In this document: positions 58,507 to 64,000 of the stretch, one piece after another | Numbering within the stretch: the stretch's first letter is position 1 | How the letters are laid out: each line of letters begins with the position of its first letter | Assembly (NCBI GenBank): GCA_029204045.2 | Contig: JAQNDB010000124.1 | Span: forward strand, 1 to 64,000 | Reading direction: 5' to 3' | Length of the DNA: 64,000 nt | Source: Tillandsia leiboldiana | Taxonomy: Eukaryota; Streptophyta; Magnoliopsida; Poales; Bromeliaceae | Made by a program: the position numbers and the translations under genes | Notes under the pieces: generated by a model | Database searches by the model: none | Seen by the model: only the letters and a program-made list of their open reading frames with translations | Told to the model about the DNA's origin: nothing

Positions 58507-59204
58507 GTGATGTTTTCCTCTTATTTTTTTTGTACGTTATTGTATCTAACCGTTTTATCTTACTTTCTTATCTGTACATGCCGAAGAAAATATAGAAAAA
58601 AATGTCAAGAAGTCAAGTTGATTAGTGTTCATACTTGTTTTCCTCATGAAAACTGAAAAAAGAAAGTTGAAATGTGCAAGACCAATTGCAAATTTGTAAT
58701 GGTGTTGTAGAATATTTATGTGATTTCCGCAATAATGGTTTGTTTGGTGTTTGAATATGTAATTAAGCTCGTCCTTGATCTAGTACTAGCTGGTAACATA
58801 GTTTAAAGTGGGTCATTAGTTTAAAGTGAGCCGCGACTTTCTCTTTGATAGAGATATGCCATTTTCGCTATATTTATTTGGATTTTTTTTTGGTTGGTTA
58901 ATTCTGAATCTATTCATGAATTGGAATTCTAGCATCCATACGAGATCTAGTTAGTTACAACTGATCAAGTAAAAAGGTGTTATGAAGATGAAAAAACATG
59001 CATGCGAACTTGTTTTATCTTCCAAAAATGTGTCTTTGTGTATATTAGTAAATCCAATAGGTAATACTTAGTAAATTAACTAATAGTTTGTTAGATAATT
59101 AGTATATACAATCAATATATAATGCATTAGTGAATAGCAATTTATAATTATCTGGAAGGAAATCAGTAGTCCTAGCGGTAGAGCAAGAAGGAAACCATTC
59201 GTCC

Positions 59205-59271
59205 CTAACTTGCTATTTGTATGGGAAGACAATGGGAAGCTTGCTACCGAAGGAGCTACCCTTTCCGACAG
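59205..59271 (+). pseudogene. Second, decayed copy of the AXS 'YGK' exon (copy B)
   Basis: Counterpart of 7440-7506. It reads YGKTMGSLLPKELPF, keeping the proline expected from intact AXS and hence closer to the ancestral exon than copy A. Confidence 0.6.
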
Positions 59272-59289
59272 GTGATGTTGCTCTCTTTA

Positions 59290-62090
59290 CTTCGTTCTTC
59301 TACTACACACCTTTTTGACTAAAAGTTTTTTTGTTGTTGTTGTTGTTGCCATCTGTAAAGTTCGATAGTTTTTTTTTTCCCTACATGTACTGAATTTAGT
59401 ATTGTACAACTCGCATGTAACTATAGATAACTAGTTGTAGACATTTAGTAAATTTTAGAGTTTGTAAGTTATTTGTCATTGGTAGAATCCAGGATGAAAT
59501 AAATTAGAAAATGAGTAATAGCTAGCATTGATTGATTTGTTAAAAAATAAACTTTATATTTCCAAACCGGGAGAAAACTTGATTTAAGACACCGGGGATG
59601 ATATTGAGAATAAAAATGCATATAAAAGAAAATGAAAGTTAGGTTAAATTTTAGGATGATTGAGAAATTTACCTTAGAGTTGAATTAGGGATGGAGGGTT
59701 TTCTTTTGTGTAGAGAGCATGTAATTACCAAATAGAGGTATAGTGGAAGAGCAGAATGCAAAGGAATTCCTACTGAGTATTTTGTCGATGAATTTTTTTT
59801 GTTGACAAAAGAAAAGTACTTATATTGTAGATGTTCTAAATATCTTAGATTTGCATACTTAAATTCATTTGTGTTAAACCCACTTCGAATATTATATTTC
59901 ACACATACACCTATTAGGAAATTATATTTAAAATTCCGTGAATGGAAATATTAATCGTCGTGCATTAATTCAACAACCCAAAGGTTTTTCTAAACATCAA
60001 TTGAAATAGAATTCATGGATAAGCTTCTACATATAAACCCTAATATCATACAAATATTCTCAACACGGAATATCATGGCACAATATCAATTGATTCAATG
60101 CATGGTCCGACCCACATATTTGGGTCAATTAAATAATCCTATAGTTCAACTTGAAAAGAATTGATTATCGACATCGTTACATGGTATCACATTGTAGGTT
60201 ACCTACCTATCCTAAAGTAAATTTCATCCTCAAATTCAATTGATTGAAGTCCTCAATAGTTAGGTGAAAATATCCATTAGAAGTAATTTTTTATTATCTC
60301 AATTGTCCAACAACTCATGATCATGTTTTTGGATGATAACATAATTAACATATCGGCAAGCAAATTCTTGAACATATGAACTAGGCTCCTCTAGAAAAGC
60401 AATTGGCCCAATCAACTTTCCTATACTCTTCCTAGTGTGAAATATACAATAAATATTTGTTGTCGATCAAATTTACTATTCAATCTGCTCAATTAATGAA
60501 CAAAAATTCACAGCTTCATTTAGAAGGAAAATTTTATCACCAACATTAAGTACATAGCACCACATCACTAATCACCTACACGCACCAAAGTAAGTTTTAT
60601 CCTCAAATTCAATTGATCAAGCACCTCACTACTTAGATGGAACTATTCCTTGTAAGCAATTATTATTTTTTTCTCAATTTCAAAATTCTTTAGTATGCTT
60701 TCCGTAAATAACATAGTTTACATACCAACAATCAAATTCTTAACCATCCAAATTAGGCTCCTCTAAACATCAATTGACATAAATTCCCTGAATCGGCTTC
60801 TAAATATTCTTCCTGCCATAATCATTATACAAACTCTCTTTAGATAAATTTGCACAAACATTTTGCCACAATCTCAATTGATTAAATTATGCATTACATA
60901 ATTTACATACCACCAATCAAGTTCTTGAATATCCAATCAATTTTTCATCCTCGAAACAAAAAATAAATTACATCTCAAAAAGTTTTCAATAAGAGTTGTT
61001 TAATTTTCGTACTTCTAACTTAGTTATGTTAAACTCATTTTAAATATAAAAATTCATGTATACACCTACATAGGAAATTATATTAAAAATTCTATAAATT
61101 AAAATACTTAATACTAAAAACTCAATTGTCCATGTTACAAGAGTGCTCGAGTAATACGTCTTTATCAATAAACAAGCATTTTGATTCAACTATACAGGGT
61201 CAACTAACTGAAAACCTTTCTAAGACATTACGTCTTTTCTCATTGCTCTATGTAGTGTAGTTATATATGGTCAGTTTTACCCTCTAAATGTAGTTAAATG
61301 ATTTAGTGTAGATTATTGTAGATGAAAGTTAAAGCAAAAGCTAGACTGAAGGGGTACTAAGTGCTAACTTGATTCGGTCCGTTTTTGCAATGTCAGTCAA
61401 GGCATTGTTTTCTAGATCGGTGAAAGTTTGTCTAGTGCCTATTTGGTGTAGTGTGAGACTTAAATTTTGCATATACTTTCAACTATAAGAATCTCTACTA
61501 GAGCATTTTGAAAGGAAAAGTTTGAATCTTTTGCTGTAGTTTGGAGCTTAGGATCCTTTGAAGCAGAAACTTTTATTCGGAGCTTTTGTTTCTTGTACAG
61601 AGGGAAATTTTTTGGAGATTTTAACAAAAAAGCAGTTAATGTATAGTTTATAGGATATGCGGAATCTAAAAGTATATGAAATTTGATACTAAACGTTTTA
61701 ACATGTCAAGTAAGGATTAGAACTTGTTCTCGGGGTCTTAGTAGTGCATCGATCGGTTTTATTTTCTTTTTAATCGTTGAATTACTTGTTTTATATTATA
61801 CATTTGTTTCCATATTTGTTTTAATTTTTGGGTTTCAACATTAATTAGTATTTTAAGCAAGATGGTAGCTTTACTTGTTTTAATTCATAATTGATTTTAT
61901 TTTAGTTATAATTTTTGATTGAATACACTACATATTGAGATATAATTTATACATATTTTTTGTCTCTATCAACTTTCGTTAATCTCGTAGTAATCTCTAG
62001 GTATTTATACTATCTTGGTTGTGTGCTGTTGAAGATAATAAATGAAAATTATCTATATGACATAACTTAGTTTATACACTTTTTAATTAG
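59290..62090. other. Gene-free interval (copy B)
   Basis: Nearly unchanged counterpart of 7520-10320, including the degenerate ~380-bp internal repeat. No genes seen. Confidence 0.5.
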
Positions 62091-62091
62091 G

Positions 62092-62620
62092 GATTGCACA
62101 TTTAGGGGGAGAGATTATGAAAAATGAACATAAAAAGATGTGGAAAGAGTTACATCCCAAAAGGAGTGTGAAAACTACCACCACATGTAGGAAAGAGCTA
62201 CCACCCCGGCCGTCCGGTAAGTGTGTGAAGCTACCACATGTTTTTGATGCAAAAAAAAAAAAGATATCTGGTGATATAAGGTTGGATATGATTAAAGATG
62301 CTCAAAGAGCCACCCCTGGTACTTAAATTACGCAATCTTCTAATTAGAGATTGCACATTTAGGGGGAAAGTGATTATGAAAAATAAAATGTTGTATGCAT
62401 AAAAAGATGTGGAAAGAGTTACATCCCAAAGGGAGTGTGAAAACTACCACCACATGTAGGAAAGAGCTACCACTCGGGTTGTCCGGTAAGTGTGTGAAGC
62501 TACCACATGTTTTTGATGCATCTAAAAAAAAAGAAAGGTATATGGTGATACAAGGTTGGATATAGTTAAAAGATGCTCGAAGAGCCACCCCTGGTACTTA
62601 AATTATGCAATCTTCTAATT
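62092..62620. repeat. Tandem duplication, ~260-bp unit (copy B)
   Basis: Counterpart of 10326-10863. The first unit has lost a short stretch, so unit starts are 257 bp apart (62092 and 62349) instead of 270. Confidence 0.85.
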
Positions 62621-62960
62621 TTAGAGTTTATTTGTTAAGTTTATGTTATATAGCAATCTTCATTATTTAACTTCATGATCCATTACATTTTGATAGTTTT
62701 TGTACCTCTAGATTGCTTTTTGATGACGTGAGTATGATGTATGTTGGTTTTAAGTATTTTTACAATTTTTCATGAAGCATCTTGTGTGAAGATATAATGT
62801 ATAAGTACTTATAATATTTATTTCTATGTTTTATGAGTTCAATAATTTTGAAAAATTCAAATTTGAGACTTGGATGATATTTTTTACTTTTGGTAGTCAG
62901 AAAAGTGCACTAAATCAACAAACTACTGATATTGTGTTGGTAATATGCTTACATGTTTCT

Positions 62961-63001
62961 AAATATTATAACGATATTTCTTTATTGTGGTAATTGCTAC
63001 A
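62961..63001. other. Deletion junction with filler (copy B)
   Basis: Sequence equivalent to 11210 is joined to sequence equivalent to about 13412, removing the SMC5 start, Walker A exon and four further exons. At the join is an extra AACGATATTTCTT that repeats the same word found 20-odd bases further on, as expected for templated filler. Confidence 0.7.
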
Positions 63002-63046
63002 ACGATATTTCTTTTCTTTACTTTTCAGGCAAAAGTTCTGGAGGTA

Positions 63047-64000
63047 TTTCATGTCTTTGGTTATATATATTCTCAGGTAAATGTTCAAGATCAGGGTCAT
63101 GCCGCTTGGAAAATCATGTGCCAAATTACATTCGGAAGGTATTGTATTTGTCTGTTTAGTTGTTGGAAAATCATGTGCCAACGTATATTATGAGCTATTC
63201 AACTTATAATGTTAAAATTTGAACCATTGTCTTCTTGCTTTCGGCACAATCCTATGCTGATATTCTCTTTATATGATCTTATATCATTTCTAAGTGCTTT
63301 GCTTTTGTTGCAGTCCTATATTACTCAGGATGTTCTGATCGACATTTCTTGGTTAGAAATCTAAAATCCTATGACTTTTCGATTCTTAATTATGTGCCTG
63401 AAAGAGAACTCCAGAAGAGCATCATTCAATATCACACATGAGGTATATACTTCTAGCTTGATCAAGTATTTGATGCACCTAGTGTTGTAAAAGATGTTTT
63501 GATCAGCCAAGCTGCTTTGGATAATTCGGTATGCTTGATTTATAATATCTTGTAATTTAGTTTACCTATTTTGAGCAACTAGTGTCGGGCCCGCGCTTCG
63601 TAGCGGGTAGATGGTATTTCAGTTGGTATTTCAGTTAATTAAGTTATATAACTATTAAAATTTTAAGGGTAAAAAAATTGTATTAAAGAAAGTAGGAAAA
63701 CTACTACAGTGATATTTTTCTTTTCATTACTTTTCAGTCAAAACTTCTGGAGGTATTTCATGTCTTTGGTTATATATATTCTCAGGTAAAGTTTCAAGAT
63801 CAGGGTCATACTGCTTACTTAGAAAATCATGTGACAAATTACATTCGGAAGGTATAGTATTTGTCAGTTTAGTTGTTGCATATTGTATTACTTCTAAATT
63901 GGTATCAAAGAAAACGTATATTATGAGCGATTCAACTTATAATGTTAAAATTTGAACCATTGTCTTCTAGCTTTCGGCACAATCCTATGCTGATATTTAC
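63047..64000 (+). pseudogene. SMC5 pseudogene, copy B (truncated, runs off window)
   Basis: Begins with the VNVQDQGHAA exon (63077 on) and contains the first tandem exon set, the CTAG/hairpin sequence (63579 on) and the start of the second exon set. The 5' half is deleted (see junction at 62961-63001), so the ATP-binding exon is absent. The same frameshift as in copy A (loss before LENHVPNYI) is present, which shows that the gene was already dead before duplication. Confidence 0.85.

Larger units (their letters stand above)
50461..64000 (+). repeat. Segmental duplication, copy B (continues past window)
   Basis: Direct copy of 170-14440. It retains about 1.42 kb of repeats that copy A lost (about 52011-53430) and lacks about 2.2 kb present in A (11211-13410). 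The match is still running at the last base, so the duplication is longer than the 13.5 kb visible. Confidence 0.95.

Noticed and set aside
1..64000. CRISPR arrays, bacterial operons or prophage
   Set aside because: The repeats have no unique spacers of constant length, and the window is plainly plant nuclear DNA with introns and plant retroelements.

Overview
This is nuclear DNA of a flowering plant. The evidence is spliced gene fragments with GT/AG borders, LTR retrotransposon and TRIM structures primed by initiator-Met tRNA, a very GC-rich single-exon universal stress protein gene, and long A+T-rich repeat blocks. The GC-rich 5' coding sequence suggests a monocot; I cannot name the species. 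Bacterial features (operons, ribosome binding sites, CRISPR) do not apply.

The only genes that look intact are two copies of a PHOS32/34-type universal stress protein (USP) gene, at 4412-5164 and 56182-56934. They lie in a direct segmental duplication: copy A is about 170-14440 and copy B is 50461 to the window end. Each copy carries, in order: A+T-rich about 1-kb repeats with GC modules; a leader with a 16-bp palindrome; an 11-bp CGCG-containing minisatellite; a GGGCC minisatellite; the USP gene; exon fragments of UDP-apiose/xylose synthase (AXS); gene-free DNA; a 270-bp tandem duplication; and the wreck of an SMC5 gene. Copy A lost about 1.4 kb of repeats and copy B lost about 2.2 kb including the SMC5 ATPase exon. 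Both deletion junctions carry short filler that looks copied from nearby.

Between the copies lie, in order: the rest of the SMC5 relic, with an antisense glutamate-receptor-like (GLR) first exon inserted beside a Helitron-like end (14848-16449); a T-rich degenerate tandem-repeat field (17240-24360) interrupted by a block resembling mitochondrial DNA (19325-20300); an A+T-rich block with GC modules (24740-28420); a broken GDSL esterase gene (29526-33378) holding a small retroposon with long target-site duplications; a Cassandra-like TRIM with perfect 5-bp target duplication (34886-35358); a second A+T/GC block (35430-37389); and a nearly identical LTR-internal-LTR-internal-LTR array (37390-49692). 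The array LTRs are 4.1 kb, but each internal region is only 202 bp, with little more than a primer-binding site and a polypurine tract. The final LTR is cut short and runs into a third A+T/GC repeat block leading to duplication copy B.

The window is therefore a repeat-rich gene graveyard around a recently duplicated stress gene. Relative ages read from the sequence: the USP copies differ at 4 of 753 coding bases, whereas adjacent LTRs differ by about 2 changes in 4.1 kb, so the LTR array looks younger than the segmental duplication. The most unusual material is the stacked 11-bp and 5-bp GC minisatellites just upstream of both USP promoters, the tandem LTR array, and an apparently unrelated 11-bp CCGGTCCAAAT-type module inside the 1-kb A+T-rich repeats.
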